Shown: one piece after another, positions 25,889-34,409 of the stretch
Layout of the letters: every line of letters begins with the position of its first letter
How positions within the stretch are numbered: position 1 is the stretch's first letter
Assembly (NCBI GenBank): GCA_964431965.1
Contig: CAYSLU010000023.1
Span: 1 to 62,415 of the forward strand
Reading direction: 5' to 3'
DNA length: 62,415 nucleotides
Source of the DNA: CAYSLU01 sp964431965
Lineage (GTDB): Bacteria > Verrucomicrobiota > Kiritimatiellia > CAIKKV01 > CAYSLU01
Notes under the pieces: model-generated
Told to the model about the DNA's origin: nothing
Databases searched by the model: none
The model's input: only the letters and a program-made list of their open reading frames with translations
Position numbers and translations under genes: made by a program

Positions 25889-26281
25889 ATGGCGAACGGC
25901 GCGAGAATCCTGCTGGTCGATGACGACCGCGAGTTCGTGGAGTCCAACAAGGACCTTCTTGAGGCGCACGGCTATGTCGTGGTGACGGCCTATGACGGCG
26001 CCAGCGGCCTGGAGCTGGCCAAGCGGGAACGGCCGGACGTGATGATTCTGGACGTGATGATGGCCACGGAAACCGAGGGGTTTGACATCAGCCGCGCCGT
26101 GCCTCAGATTCCGGAGCTGCGGGGCATGGCGGTCCTGCTGGTCACCGGTATCCGGAGGGCCAAGCACTTGCCGTTCGGGCTGGAGCCGGACGAGACCTGG
26201 CTTCCCGTGAATGACATCATGGAGAAGCCGGTGGTCCCCGAGAAGCTGCTGGAGAAGCTCCGGAAACTGCTCGACCGCTGA
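25889..26281 (+). CDS. single-domain response regulator
   Basis: A 130-residue receiver domain without output domain. Acidic pocket in LLVDDDREF, phospho-acceptor Asp55 in MILDVMM, Thr/Ser position in LLVTGI, Lys113 in MEKPV. GGGAGG precedes ATG 25889. Located 73 bases after hydC2 in the same unit as the histidine kinase, the likely phosphodonor. With no DNA-binding domain it must act on a protein partner or pass phosphate on. Confidence 0.88.
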   Translation: MANGARILLVDDDREFVESNKDLLEAHGYVVVTAYDGASGLELAKRERPDVMILDVMMATETEGFDISRAVPQIPELRGMAVLLVTGIRRAKHLPFGLEPDETWLPVNDIMEKPVVPEKLLEKLRKLLDR

Positions 26282-26312
26282 CGGACCGGCGCTCCGCGTG
26301 GCACCCGTAGAC

Positions 26313-27365
26313 ATGATTCGCACATGGTCCAGCGCGGAGATACAGGACCTGCTCCTGCCGGATTCGCCTGACGCGGAGGACGCGCTGTTCCGCCGGGCTG
26401 ACGCCGCCCGACACGAGTCGGTGGGCGACGACGTTCACCTGCGCGGCCTGGTCGAGCTCTCAAATTGCTGTCGCTGCCGGTGCCTGTATTGCGGCCTGCG
26501 CGCGGGTAACGAGCGGCTGGAGCGCTACCGGCTCGCGCCGGCGAGGATCCTCCAGGCGGCGGCCGTGGCGAAGCGCCTGGGATACGGCACGGTCGTCCTG
26601 CAGTCGGGCGAGGACGACGGACTGGACGTCGAGGGCCTGGCGAGGATCGTGCGGATCATCAAGGCCGAGCTCGGCCTTGCCGTGACGCTGTCTCTGGGCG
26701 AGCTCGCGGAGGGTGACTACGTCCGCCTGCGCGAGGCGGGCGCGGACCGGTACCTGCTCAAGCACGAGACCTCCAATCCGGCGCTGTACCGAACGCTGCG
26801 GCCGGGGCGCGAGCTGTCGGAGCGCGTCGGTCGGCTTCGCCTGCTCCGGACGCTCGGGTTCCAGATTGGCGGCGGCTGCATGGTGGGGCTGCCGGGCCAG
26901 ACGGTCGGCGATCTGGCGGGTGACCTGCAGCTGCTCCGCGATCTGGACGTGGATATGGCTGGGATCGGCCCGTTCATCCCGGCTCCCGCTACGCCGCTGG
27001 GCGAGGACCCGGGCGTGTGGCCCGCCGGCGATCGCATCCGCTTCACATATCGCATGATGGCGGCGCTGCGCCTGCTCCGTCCCCGCACGATGATCCCGGT
27101 GACGACGGCGCTTCAGACGATTGATCCCGACGGCGCGCGCCTGGGACTGCAGCGCGGCGCGAACGTGATCATGCCCAACGTGGGCGAGCTGTCCGACCGG
27201 GCGCGCTACGCGATCTATCCGGGCAAGGCCGGGGGGACGCAGGACGCGGATATGCGGCACGCGACCGTGACGGCGCTGATCCGTGACCTGGGGCGCACGC
27301 CCGGTCGCGGCCCCGGCCACAGCCGACGCAATGAGGGGGAGGGCAAACCCCATGGCGCGGCTTGA
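26313..27365 (+). CDS. hydE: [FeFe]-hydrogenase maturase HydE (radical SAM)
   Basis: HydE is the radical SAM enzyme needed for assembly of the 2Fe subcluster of [FeFe]-hydrogenase. The 350-residue protein has VHLRGLVELSNCCRCRCLYC, giving the C-x3-C-x2-C cluster motif, followed by GLRAGN; other motifs are VVLQSGEDDGL, LLKHETSNPALY, GGGCMVGLPGQT and GPFIPAPATPL, typical of HydE/PylB-type TIM barrels. ATG 26313 is chosen; GTG 26298 is in frame and possible. It ends 14 bases into the lyase gene. HydF and HydG are not seen in the window. Confidence 0.92.
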   Translation: MIRTWSSAEIQDLLLPDSPDAEDALFRRADAARHESVGDDVHLRGLVELSNCCRCRCLYCGLRAGNERLERYRLAPARILQAAAVAKRLGYGTVVLQSGEDDGLDVEGLARIVRIIKAELGLAVTLSLGELAEGDYVRLREAGADRYLLKHETSNPALYRTLRPGRELSERVGRLRLLRTLGFQIGGGCMVGLPGQTVGDLAGDLQLLRDLDVDMAGIGPFIPAPATPLGEDPGVWPAGDRIRFTYRMMAALRLLRPRTMIPVTTALQTIDPDGARLGLQRGANVIMPNVGELSDRARYAIYPGKAGGTQDADMRHATVTALIRDLGRTPGRGPGHSRRNEGEGKPHGAA

Positions 27366-28755
27366 GCGCGACCTTCTCGGCGAGCTGGCCCTTCCGGATG
27401 AGGCGCTGTACGGAATCCAGTCAGCCCGGGCGTTCGACAACTTCGCGCTCGGATCCGGCCCGGTCCGGTCCGAGATCATCCGGGCCCTGGCTCAGGTCAA
27501 GCTGGCGTGCGCGCAAGCCAACATGGCTGGCGGGCATCTCTCGGAGCGGATCGGACAGGCGATTGCCGTCGCGAGCGAGGAGGTGGCGCGGGGGGAGCAC
27601 GCGGAGCAGTTTCTCGTCGATGCCCTGCAGGGCGGTGCGGGCACATCCACCAACATGAACGTGAACGAGGTCGTGGCCAACCGGGCGAGCCAGCTGGCCG
27701 GCGCGCGGATCGACGCCCTTGAGCATGTGAACCTCCATCAGTCGACGAACGACGTCTATCCGACGGCGCTTCGCGTGGCCGCCATCGGGGCGCTCCGGGA
27801 CTTGGAGCCCGCGCAGGTCGGACTGCTCCAGGCCTTTCAGGACAAGGAGCGCGAGTTTGCCGGCGTGCTCAAGCTCGGTCGCACGGAGCTGCGCGATGCC
27901 GTTCCCACCACGCTGGGGCGCACGTTCGGTGCGTATGCCTGCGCCATGGGCCGGGACCGCTGGCGCATCTCGAAGTGCGTGGAGCGGCTGCGCGTCGTGA
28001 ACCTGGGGGGCACGGCGATTGGCACGGGGCTCGCCGCTCCCCGGGAGTACATCTTCCTCGCCATCGAGAAGCTGCGCGAGGTGACCGGCCTCAATCTGGC
28101 GCGCGCCGAGAATCTGGTGGATGCCACCCAGAATCAGGACGCTCTGGTCGAGGTTTCGGGGATTCTGCGCGCGCACGCCTCAACGCTCGTGAAGATCGCC
28201 CGCGACCTCCGCCTGATGGCGAGCGGGCCGGAGGGCGGACTGGGAGAGATCGAGCTGCCCGCGCTGCAGCCCGGATCCAGCCTCATGCCGGGCAAGATCA
28301 ACCCGGTCATCCCGGAAATGGTGACGCAGGTCGGATTCCGCGTCATGGCTCATGACTACGAACTGAACCTGGTCGCCATGTCCGGCGAGTTGGAGCTCAA
28401 CGCCTTTCTGCCGCTCGCGGCGGACGCGCTGATCCGGTCGATCCGCCTGCTGGAGCGCGCCGATGCGCTGCTTCGCGACCGCTGCATAGCGGGCATCCGG
28501 GCGAACGTCGCGCACTGCCGGGATCAAGCCGAGCGGTCTCCGGAGATCGTAACCGGGCTCATTCCGAAGATCGGCCACGCTCGTGCGGTTGACGTGGCGT
28601 CGCTCATGCGGGCGAAGCGGATCGGAGTGCGGGCCGCCGTGGCCGAGCTCGGGATCCTCACGGAATCCGAGCTCGGCGGTCTGCTGGAAGCCGAGCGCCT
28701 GTGCGCCCTGGGCTGGCGGGCCGATGAACGCGAGCCCCAGGCGACTACAGGCTGA
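27352..28755 (+). CDS. aspartate ammonia-lyase-like enzyme of the hydrogenase maturation cluster
   Basis: A 467-residue member of the aspartase/fumarase superfamily: GGAGTSTNMNVNEVVANRA, HLHQ-type HVNLHQSTNDVYPTALR, KLGRTELRDAVPTTLG, and the signature GSSLMPGKINPVIPEM (about residue 308). Aspartase converts aspartate to fumarate plus ammonia. From memory, aspA-like genes recur beside hydE/hydF/hydG in several anaerobes, so the enzyme may supply ammonia or another small precursor; this is inference. Strong Shine-Dalgarno (GAGGGGGAGGG) overlapping hydE. Its stop overlaps the convergent gene by 11 bases. Confidence 0.87.
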   Translation: MARLERDLLGELALPDEALYGIQSARAFDNFALGSGPVRSEIIRALAQVKLACAQANMAGGHLSERIGQAIAVASEEVARGEHAEQFLVDALQGGAGTSTNMNVNEVVANRASQLAGARIDALEHVNLHQSTNDVYPTALRVAAIGALRDLEPAQVGLLQAFQDKEREFAGVLKLGRTELRDAVPTTLGRTFGAYACAMGRDRWRISKCVERLRVVNLGGTAIGTGLAAPREYIFLAIEKLREVTGLNLARAENLVDATQNQDALVEVSGILRAHASTLVKIARDLRLMASGPEGGLGEIELPALQPGSSLMPGKINPVIPEMVTQVGFRVMAHDYELNLVAMSGELELNAFLPLAADALIRSIRLLERADALLRDRCIAGIRANVAHCRDQAERSPEIVTGLIPKIGHARAVDVASLMRAKRIGVRAAVAELGILTESELGGLLEAERLCALGWRADEREPQATTG

Positions 28756-30127
28756 TCGCCTTGACCCCGGTCACCTCGCAGAAGGCCGTGAGGTCGGCGT
28801 AGAGGTGCTCGCCGTAGCCGAGGCAGGCGTACTCGTTGTTCCACGCTTCCAGCATGTCATCCATGTCGCAGTGCGCCGTGATGAACCCGTGAGGCCAGAA
28901 CGGGATCCCGCACTCGAGGCGGCGCTTCTTCAGCGTGGCCGCCGGCGGGTTGAAGATGCTGCACCGGGTGACGACCATTTCGAACCGGCCGTCGGTCCGG
29001 CCGAATCGGGCCAGAACCCCGTCCCCAACCTTGCAGAGCAGATCGACGGACAGGCCGCCGGCCGCACCCTCGGTCGGTATGCCATGCTGGGCGAAACCGG
29101 CTGGCCCGAGCTTGCAGGCAAGCGACGGCGGGCAGGCGCCGTCGCCGATGATCTTGATCTCGCGCTTTGCCTTGTCGATGTGCTGGAGATCCCCGTAGTA
29201 GACGCGCTCGGGGCTCAGATCGGTCAGCAGCTTGACCGTCATGGCGGTGTTGAAGTCGCCCAGCGTCGATGTGCCGACGCCGTCCTCGAGCATCATGCTC
29301 TGCGCGAAGCACGTCGCGCTGTAATCGTCGCCCAGCCCGGGGAAGGACTGGATCGTGTAGAAGTCGAAGCCCGACTTGCCGACGACGGCGCGGATGGCCA
29401 GGTAGAGCCGGATGGAGCGCTCGGACACCACGTCGGCTGGTATCGGGGCCTTGAAGAGCGGCTGGATGCGCTTGCGCGCAGCTGCGATCTCGGCGGGCGT
29501 GATCCGCTTCGCGGCCTCGATCAGCTCCGTTGTGTCCCGCGAGTCGATGTCCACTCCGAACACCTTCATCCACTGCGACGGGTCGGCGACGCCGCACGTC
29601 TGCCCCATGCCGCGTCCGCCGAAGGCGCCGATGGTGCTCAGGTTGAGCCGGTTCTTCATGGCGCTGGCGCGACAGTAGGATGCGATCCGCGCGACCTCGG
29701 CGGGGTCCTTGGCGCTGCCGTAGACGAACCGGTGCGCGAGGCCGATCTCCTTGAGCGCGCCGTGCATCACGAGGCCGCCGACGGGGCGCCAGCCCTGTGA
29801 GCCCGGATGAGTCCACAGCACGATGCCCTTGCCGGTTCCGGCGAAATCGCGCAGGGCAGCGGCCAGGTGCGCGGCCCAGACCCAGGTGCCGGAGAACAGC
29901 ACGATGGCATCCACGTCGTCCATCTTCTTGAAGCGGCTGAGGCAGGCGCGGGCCTCCGCCTTGGACGCGACGACGAGATCGTTCTCCACGAGTTCCATCC
30001 CGGCCTGCCGCAGGGCGGCCTTGGCGTCCGCGACAATCCGGGCGTCGATGAACGGCACGCCCATGGGATCCTGCAGCCCGTCCTTGTGGACGCCGTAGAC
30101 GATGAAACCGATCTTCGCTTTGATCAT
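28745..30127 (-). CDS. L-fucose/L-arabinose isomerase family protein
   Basis: A 460-residue protein of the FucI-like fold: GFIVYGVHKD, AIVLFSGTWVWAAH, GIVLWTHPGSQGWRPVGG, IGAFGGRGMGQTCGVADPSQW, and late metal-site-like segments (GDFNTAMTVKLL, NPPAATLKK, FITAHCDMDDMLEAW). Proteins of this group interconvert aldoses and ketoses or related sugar derivatives; the substrate is unknown. GGGAG upstream of ATG 30127, which overlaps the amidohydrolase stop by 4 bases (ATGA). Last gene of a three-gene minus-strand operon with an amidohydrolase and a Gfo/Idh dehydrogenase. Confidence 0.78.
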   Translation of the reverse strand: MIKAKIGFIVYGVHKDGLQDPMGVPFIDARIVADAKAALRQAGMELVENDLVVASKAEARACLSRFKKMDDVDAIVLFSGTWVWAAHLAAALRDFAGTGKGIVLWTHPGSQGWRPVGGLVMHGALKEIGLAHRFVYGSAKDPAEVARIASYCRASAMKNRLNLSTIGAFGGRGMGQTCGVADPSQWMKVFGVDIDSRDTTELIEAAKRITPAEIAAARKRIQPLFKAPIPADVVSERSIRLYLAIRAVVGKSGFDFYTIQSFPGLGDDYSATCFAQSMMLEDGVGTSTLGDFNTAMTVKLLTDLSPERVYYGDLQHIDKAKREIKIIGDGACPPSLACKLGPAGFAQHGIPTEGAAGGLSVDLLCKVGDGVLARFGRTDGRFEMVVTRCSIFNPPAATLKKRRLECGIPFWPHGFITAHCDMDDMLEAWNNEYACLGYGEHLYADLTAFCEVTGVKAISL

Positions 30128-31275
30128 GGTATAGCTCCCTTCAGCCGGTCGCGAACGTCGCGCCGGAGCCCCGGGATCAGCCGGAGCGCGTTTGCGTAGT
30201 ACAGCTTGCGGAGCACCGGCTTCGGCAGGCCGAGCCCGCAGATGCGCCAACGATGGCGCGAGAATGTGCCGTCGTAGTCCGGCGGCGCGAAATGCTCGTC
30301 GAACGTTTCGTAGAATCGGAAGTAGCACCGGTACATGTCCGCGCCGGCTGGCATGTCGGAGCCGAAGACCACGCGGTCCTGGTAGCGGACCATGAACTCC
30401 CGGGACGTGTGCGGCTGGCGGCCCAGTTCGTCGATGCGCGCCGAGAAGTCGATGTGGACGTTCGGGCATGCGTCGAGCAGCTGACCGACATACTCCAGGT
30501 TTTCCGGGAAGTTGGCTCCGTGCGGGAGGATGAACGTGGTGTGCGGATGGCGCCGGACCAATCGGTCGCGCCGCTCGATGAGTTCCCGGAAGCGGGGGTA
30601 GCGGGCGTCCGCGAAGCTCCAGGACGGGTACTTGATCATGGACCCGTAGTGCTCGCTCTCCGGCGCCACCGGCTCGAAGAACCCGTAGGGGTCCGCCTGG
30701 TGGATCAGCACCGGCACGCCGAGCGCCGCCGCTTCATCCCAGATGGGCGCCAGGCGGGGATCGTCCGCATGGATCAGCCGCCCGGCGCCGTCGCGGTAGT
30801 GGAGCCCGAGTTCCTTGAGGATCTTCAGCCCGCGGGCCCCGCGCTTGACGTGCGCGCGGAGGGTGGCGATGGTCTCCGCCACGAATGCGCCGGCGTCCGT
30901 GAAGAGCGGCTTGTCTTTCGGGCGGTTGAATGTCGCGGTGGTGAAGCAGAAGAATCGCCCGGGATGCCGGGCATCGACGGTCCGGAAGAAGTCCTCGATA
31001 TCGCCCTCGGAGAACACGTATCCGCCTCCGCCCCATGCAATGGTCAAGTTTGCGGTGAGGTCGCCGTAGCAGATGACGCCGGCCCTGTCCATCACCCGGA
31101 CGACTTGGCCGACCGTGTCCCAGGCGCCCCAGAGGTGGTTGTGCAGGTCGATCACGGGGAAAGCGGGTCGCTCGGGCACGTGCTCGTCGAGGAACAGGAA
31201 CGTGCCGGGCCTGGCCCGCTTGCGGAGCGCGGGCAGCGGGCGGTTGGTCGGCCCGGAGGATTGGCGCGTGCTCAT
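30124..31275 (-). CDS. amidohydrolase-family metal-dependent hydrolase (TIM barrel)
   Basis: A 383-residue amidohydrolase_2-type protein. VIDLHNHLWG is the first metal motif; GLKILKELGLHYRD, VPVLIHQADPYGFF, TTFILPHGANFPENLEY and RVVFGSDMPAGADMY are later metal-binding strands. This family includes lactonases and decarboxylases acting on sugar acids and aromatic acids. ATG 31275 has CAGGAGA at good spacing; the in-frame start at 31314 overlaps the Gfo/Idh gene. Coupled to the isomerase gene downstream. Confidence 0.8.
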   Translation of the reverse strand: MSTRQSSGPTNRPLPALRKRARPGTFLFLDEHVPERPAFPVIDLHNHLWGAWDTVGQVVRVMDRAGVICYGDLTANLTIAWGGGGYVFSEGDIEDFFRTVDARHPGRFFCFTTATFNRPKDKPLFTDAGAFVAETIATLRAHVKRGARGLKILKELGLHYRDGAGRLIHADDPRLAPIWDEAAALGVPVLIHQADPYGFFEPVAPESEHYGSMIKYPSWSFADARYPRFRELIERRDRLVRRHPHTTFILPHGANFPENLEYVGQLLDACPNVHIDFSARIDELGRQPHTSREFMVRYQDRVVFGSDMPAGADMYRCYFRFYETFDEHFAPPDYDGTFSRHRWRICGLGLPKPVLRKLYYANALRLIPGLRRDVRDRLKGAIP

Positions 31276-31306
31276 TGGGATCTCCTGAGGGACGTGCGGG
31301 CGATCG

Positions 31307-32365
31307 TCAGACATCCCACTTCACGGCGACGGCGCGCTTCTGCTTGGCGCTCTTCATCATGTGGGCGATGAGGTTGTCCACGTCATATCCGGTCGTGCGG
31401 GGCTGCGCTCCCTGCGCTCCTCGTGCGATGTTGCGGCAGTAGAACGCGATTGCGCGCTCAAACGGCGAGACGGCTGGATATCGGTGTTCTGTAGCTGCGC
31501 CGGTGCGGTTGTCGTAGTGCACGAGGAGGGATGCCTTGTGCTGCACCTGATCCCACGCGGCGCTGTAGATCTCGAGGCGCCCGCCGGCTCCGTTGATCTC
31601 GATCCGCTCGTCCCAGCCGTCCCGCAGGAAGCCGACCCGGTTCAGCGGGTGGGCGAGGGCCTCGTAGTGCACGATGCCGTTCTCGGTCTCCAGGAGCGCG
31701 GCGGCCTGCAGGTCGTAGTCGCGGCCCGGCGGGGTGTGCATGCTCGCGTACAGGCGGTGGGGCCGCCCGAGCAGGAAGCCGACGAGATCCAGGATGTGGC
31801 TGCCGCCGCAGACCAGGATGCCGCCGCCGTATTTCTGGCGGACGATCGACTTGCCGCCGCGTGGCGTGTGACAGAAGCCGGACTTGGGCATCGCGCCCCA
31901 GAGGTCGCCCCAGCACTGGTAGGCGCGGATGTGCGTGGACAGGATGCGTCCGAGCGAGGGCAGCAGCGCCTTGGCCTCCTCCACAGCCGGGATGAACCGC
32001 TTCATGTACGAGGTGTAGAAGATCGTCTTCTTCGCCTGGGCGCGGCGGACGATGGCCAGCGCGTCGGCCGCATTCTCGGCGAGCGTCTTTTCGCAGATGA
32101 CGGCTTGACCGCGGTTGATGGCCGCCATGCAGATCGGCTTGTGCAGGGCCGAGAAGGTCAGCACGTCCACCAGGTTGACCTCGGGGTCGCGGACCACGTC
32201 CTGATAGTTCGCCGTGTAGCGCGCCTTGAACTGCTCCGCCCAGGGGCGGGCGGCGGTCTCCGACACGTCGCACACCCACTTCACGCGTACCCCGGCCGCC
32301 GCCAGCCCGGGAAAGTGAAACCGCGCGATTCCGCCGCATCCGATCACTCCCGCCACAATCTTCAT
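31307..32365 (-). CDS. Gfo/Idh/MocA-family oxidoreductase
   Basis: A 352-residue NAD(P)-dependent sugar or inositol dehydrogenase-like protein: Rossmann motif GVIGCGGIARFHFPGL, the EKTLAENAADA strand (EKP position is EKT here), GGGILVCGGSHILDLVGFLL with the catalytic His region, and C-terminal PRTTGYDVDNLIAHM. First gene of the isomerase operon. Two ATGs compete (32371 and 32365); AAGGAAG is better spaced for 32365. Confidence 0.82.
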   Translation of the reverse strand: MKIVAGVIGCGGIARFHFPGLAAAGVRVKWVCDVSETAARPWAEQFKARYTANYQDVVRDPEVNLVDVLTFSALHKPICMAAINRGQAVICEKTLAENAADALAIVRRAQAKKTIFYTSYMKRFIPAVEEAKALLPSLGRILSTHIRAYQCWGDLWGAMPKSGFCHTPRGGKSIVRQKYGGGILVCGGSHILDLVGFLLGRPHRLYASMHTPPGRDYDLQAAALLETENGIVHYEALAHPLNRVGFLRDGWDERIEINGAGGRLEIYSAAWDQVQHKASLLVHYDNRTGAATEHRYPAVSPFERAIAFYCRNIARGAQGAQPRTTGYDVDNLIAHMMKSAKQKRAVAVKWDV

Positions 32366-32474
32366 CGACATGACTTCCTTTCGGAATGCCCGGACCTGAC
32401 TCGATGCAGGGGCACGGGCGCGCAATATATCACATTGGGCAGACGCCGAAACCGCGAGTTTTCGTAAGGCGTCC

Positions 32475-32591
32475 GTGACGGGAGGGTCGGAACGGCGGAG
32501 ACCGCCGTCTCCACGGCACGGGACGAAGCGAAGCGGGTTCCTTGGAGCCGGCCGTCCCCGGCCGGTTCGGGCTCCGTCCCCCTCCCGTCAC
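32475..32591. repeat. 117-bp palindromic repeat element with flanking direct repeats
   Basis: Terminal arms GTGACGGGAGGG and CCCTCCCGTCAC enclose GC-rich internal hairpins (GGCGGAGACCGCC; GGCCGTCCCCGGCC). An 11-bp direct repeat, GCGAGTTTTCG, lies outside on each side (about 32453-32463 and 32601-32611). It fills the divergent gap between the Gfo/Idh and UroD-like genes. Looks like a small non-autonomous mobile or REP-like element. Confidence 0.6.
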
Positions 32592-32659
32592 TGGCCCATT
32601 GCGAGTTTTCGCATGCGCGGGCGACGGGGGTGTGCATAATGACGGCCGGGGAGGGCGCC

Positions 32660-33592
32660 ATGACCGGACGCGAACGCATGCTGAAGACGCTCCGCTTCGA
32701 GGAGCCGGATCGTCCGCCGCACTTCGAGATCATGTTCGAGCTCGAGCATGAGGCCTTCGGTCTCAGATTCCCCGACCGCCGCCTGTGGGCGGACTGCCGG
32801 CCGGCCGCGAAAGAGCGGATGATCGAGGCCTGCATGGATGTATACGTCCGCATCGTCGAGCGATACCAATGGGATGCGCTGGCGGTGTACTGGCCGTGGA
32901 GCGATCCGGATGGCGTGCGCGCCGCGAAGCGGACGTTTGGCGATCGCATCCTGATCGGGAGCATCGTCGGCGACACCACCTGGGCGATCGAGAATATCGC
33001 GGACTGGATGGAGTTCGCGGCGGACCTGGTCGAGCGGCCGGACCACATTCGCGCCGTGGCCCGGGAGAAGACGCGGCGGGCGTGCGCCAGGTTCGACGAG
33101 CTGGCCGACGCGGGGGCCGACTTTATTCACGTGGTGAACGACGTCGCCTTCAACGGCGGGCCCTTCATCTCGCCGGCGCAGTTCCACGAATACATCACGC
33201 CATACCTGGCCGACCAGGTGGCTCATATCCGGCGGCGGAATGTGCTCCCCTTCGTTCACACGGACGGCGACATTACGCCGATCCTCGGCGACTATCTGTC
33301 GCTGGGCGCCGCATGCTTCCAGTCCGTGGACCCGATGGCCGGGATGGACATCGCGGCGGTCAAGCGCCGCTGTCACGGGCGCATGGCGCTCATGGGCAAT
33401 GTGCAGTGCAACCTGCTGCAGGACGGGCCCGACGAGGCGATCCGCGCTTCCGCCCTCTACTGCCTCGAGCATGCCAGCCCGGGCGGGGGCTACATCTTCG
33501 GCACATCGAACACCATCTTCCCGGGGATGCCGCTGCGGAACTACGAGTACATGGTGAGCGTGTATCGCGAATTCTGCGCGAGTCACGCATGA
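32660..33592 (+). CDS. uroporphyrinogen decarboxylase-like protein (MtaA/CmuA type)
   Basis: A 310-residue UroD-fold protein: TGRERMLKTLRFEEPDRPPH start, VNDVAFNGGPFISPAQFHEY, LPFVHTDGDITPILGDYLSLG, FQSVDPMAGMDIAAVKRR, MGNVQCNLLQDGP, and a GGGYIFGTSNTIFPGMP end. These are common in PVC and Lentisphaerae-like genomes beside sugar genes and are usually not heme enzymes; many are suspected corrinoid methyltransferases or lyases. ATG 32660 has GGGGAGGG upstream. Divergent from the Gfo/Idh operon. Confidence 0.8.
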   Translation: MTGRERMLKTLRFEEPDRPPHFEIMFELEHEAFGLRFPDRRLWADCRPAAKERMIEACMDVYVRIVERYQWDALAVYWPWSDPDGVRAAKRTFGDRILIGSIVGDTTWAIENIADWMEFAADLVERPDHIRAVAREKTRRACARFDELADAGADFIHVVNDVAFNGGPFISPAQFHEYITPYLADQVAHIRRRNVLPFVHTDGDITPILGDYLSLGAACFQSVDPMAGMDIAAVKRRCHGRMALMGNVQCNLLQDGPDEAIRASALYCLEHASPGGGYIFGTSNTIFPGMPLRNYEYMVSVYREFCASHA

Positions 33593-33599
33593 CTGAACG

Positions 33600-34049
33600 T
33601 CACGCGTCGGTGCTGAGTTCGATCGTGACGGGGCCGTCGTTCACGATCTCGACCGACATGTTCGCTCCGAACACGCCCGTGGCGACCCGGGCATCCCCCA
33701 ACTCGCGGCGCAGGGCTGCGACGTATTCCTCGTAGAGCGCCCGAGCATGATCGGGCGGAGCCGCGCCGATGAAACTGGGCCGGTTGCCTTTGCGCGTGTC
33801 GGCGTAGAGCGTGAACTGAGAGACGACGAGCACCTGCCCCCCGATCTCCACAACCGAGCGGTTCATCTTCCCCTGATCGTCGGCGAACACGCGCAGGGCG
33901 ACTGTCTTCTGGGCCAGGTGGCGGGCGTTCTCGGCGGTGTCCGGGGGCCGCACGCCGACCAGGACGACATAGCCCGGTCCGGTCTGGCCTGCAACCTTCC
34001 CGTCAATGGTCACGCTGCTTCGCGTCACCCGCTGTATCAATGCCTTCAT
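33600..34049 (-). CDS. dtd: D-aminoacyl-tRNA deacylase
   Basis: DTD removes D-amino acids (and glycine mischarged on tRNA-Ala) from tRNA. The 149-residue protein has the two family signatures, VSQFTLYADTRKGNRPSF (the SQFT active-site Thr) and VEIVNDGPVTIEL (cross-subunit GPVT). Length is typical (about 145-150). GGGAGA upstream of ATG 34049. Adjacent to a tRNA-Ser gene. Confidence 0.95.
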   Translation of the reverse strand: MKALIQRVTRSSVTIDGKVAGQTGPGYVVLVGVRPPDTAENARHLAQKTVALRVFADDQGKMNRSVVEIGGQVLVVSQFTLYADTRKGNRPSFIGAAPPDHARALYEEYVAALRRELGDARVATGVFGANMSVEIVNDGPVTIELSTDA

Positions 34050-34124
34050 GCTGGTCTCCCTGCGGTGCTCGGTTGCGTGTGAATGTATAGGCTTGGGGCG
34101 GGTTCGCGCTCAAGGGGAAAGCGG

Positions 34125-34142
34125 CCGTCAGTTGATGCTGGA
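34125..34142 (+). repeat. left copy of an 18-bp repeat flanking tRNA-Ser
   Basis: CCGTCAGTTGATGCTGGA matches 34289-34306 at 16 of 18 positions. The second copy contains the tRNA 3' CCA end, so this may be the scar of a lost tRNA copy or an integration event. Confidence 0.5.
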
Positions 34143-34203
34143 TTCGGCTGGGCCGATGGGATAGCTTTTCCGCCTGCATTCACTACCCTTGACTGGCCGA
34201 CAC

Positions 34204-34306
<103 letters not shown>

Positions 34307-34330
34307 ACCTTCGATTTCCCAATGAAATCA

Positions 34331-34351
34331 GGGGTTTTTCGAGGAAACCCC
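34331..34351. terminator. stem-loop between tRNA-Ser and the islet genes
   Basis: GGGGTTT and AAACCCC form a 7-bp stem with a 7-nt loop. It lies after the tRNA (plus) and after the small conserved gene (minus), so it could end transcription from either side. The T-tract is poor. Confidence 0.4.
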
Positions 34352-34409
34352 GAACTCCCGGTCCCGCAGAATACCCGTAGAATCCCGCCGGATTTCCCCA
34401 GTATTTCAC

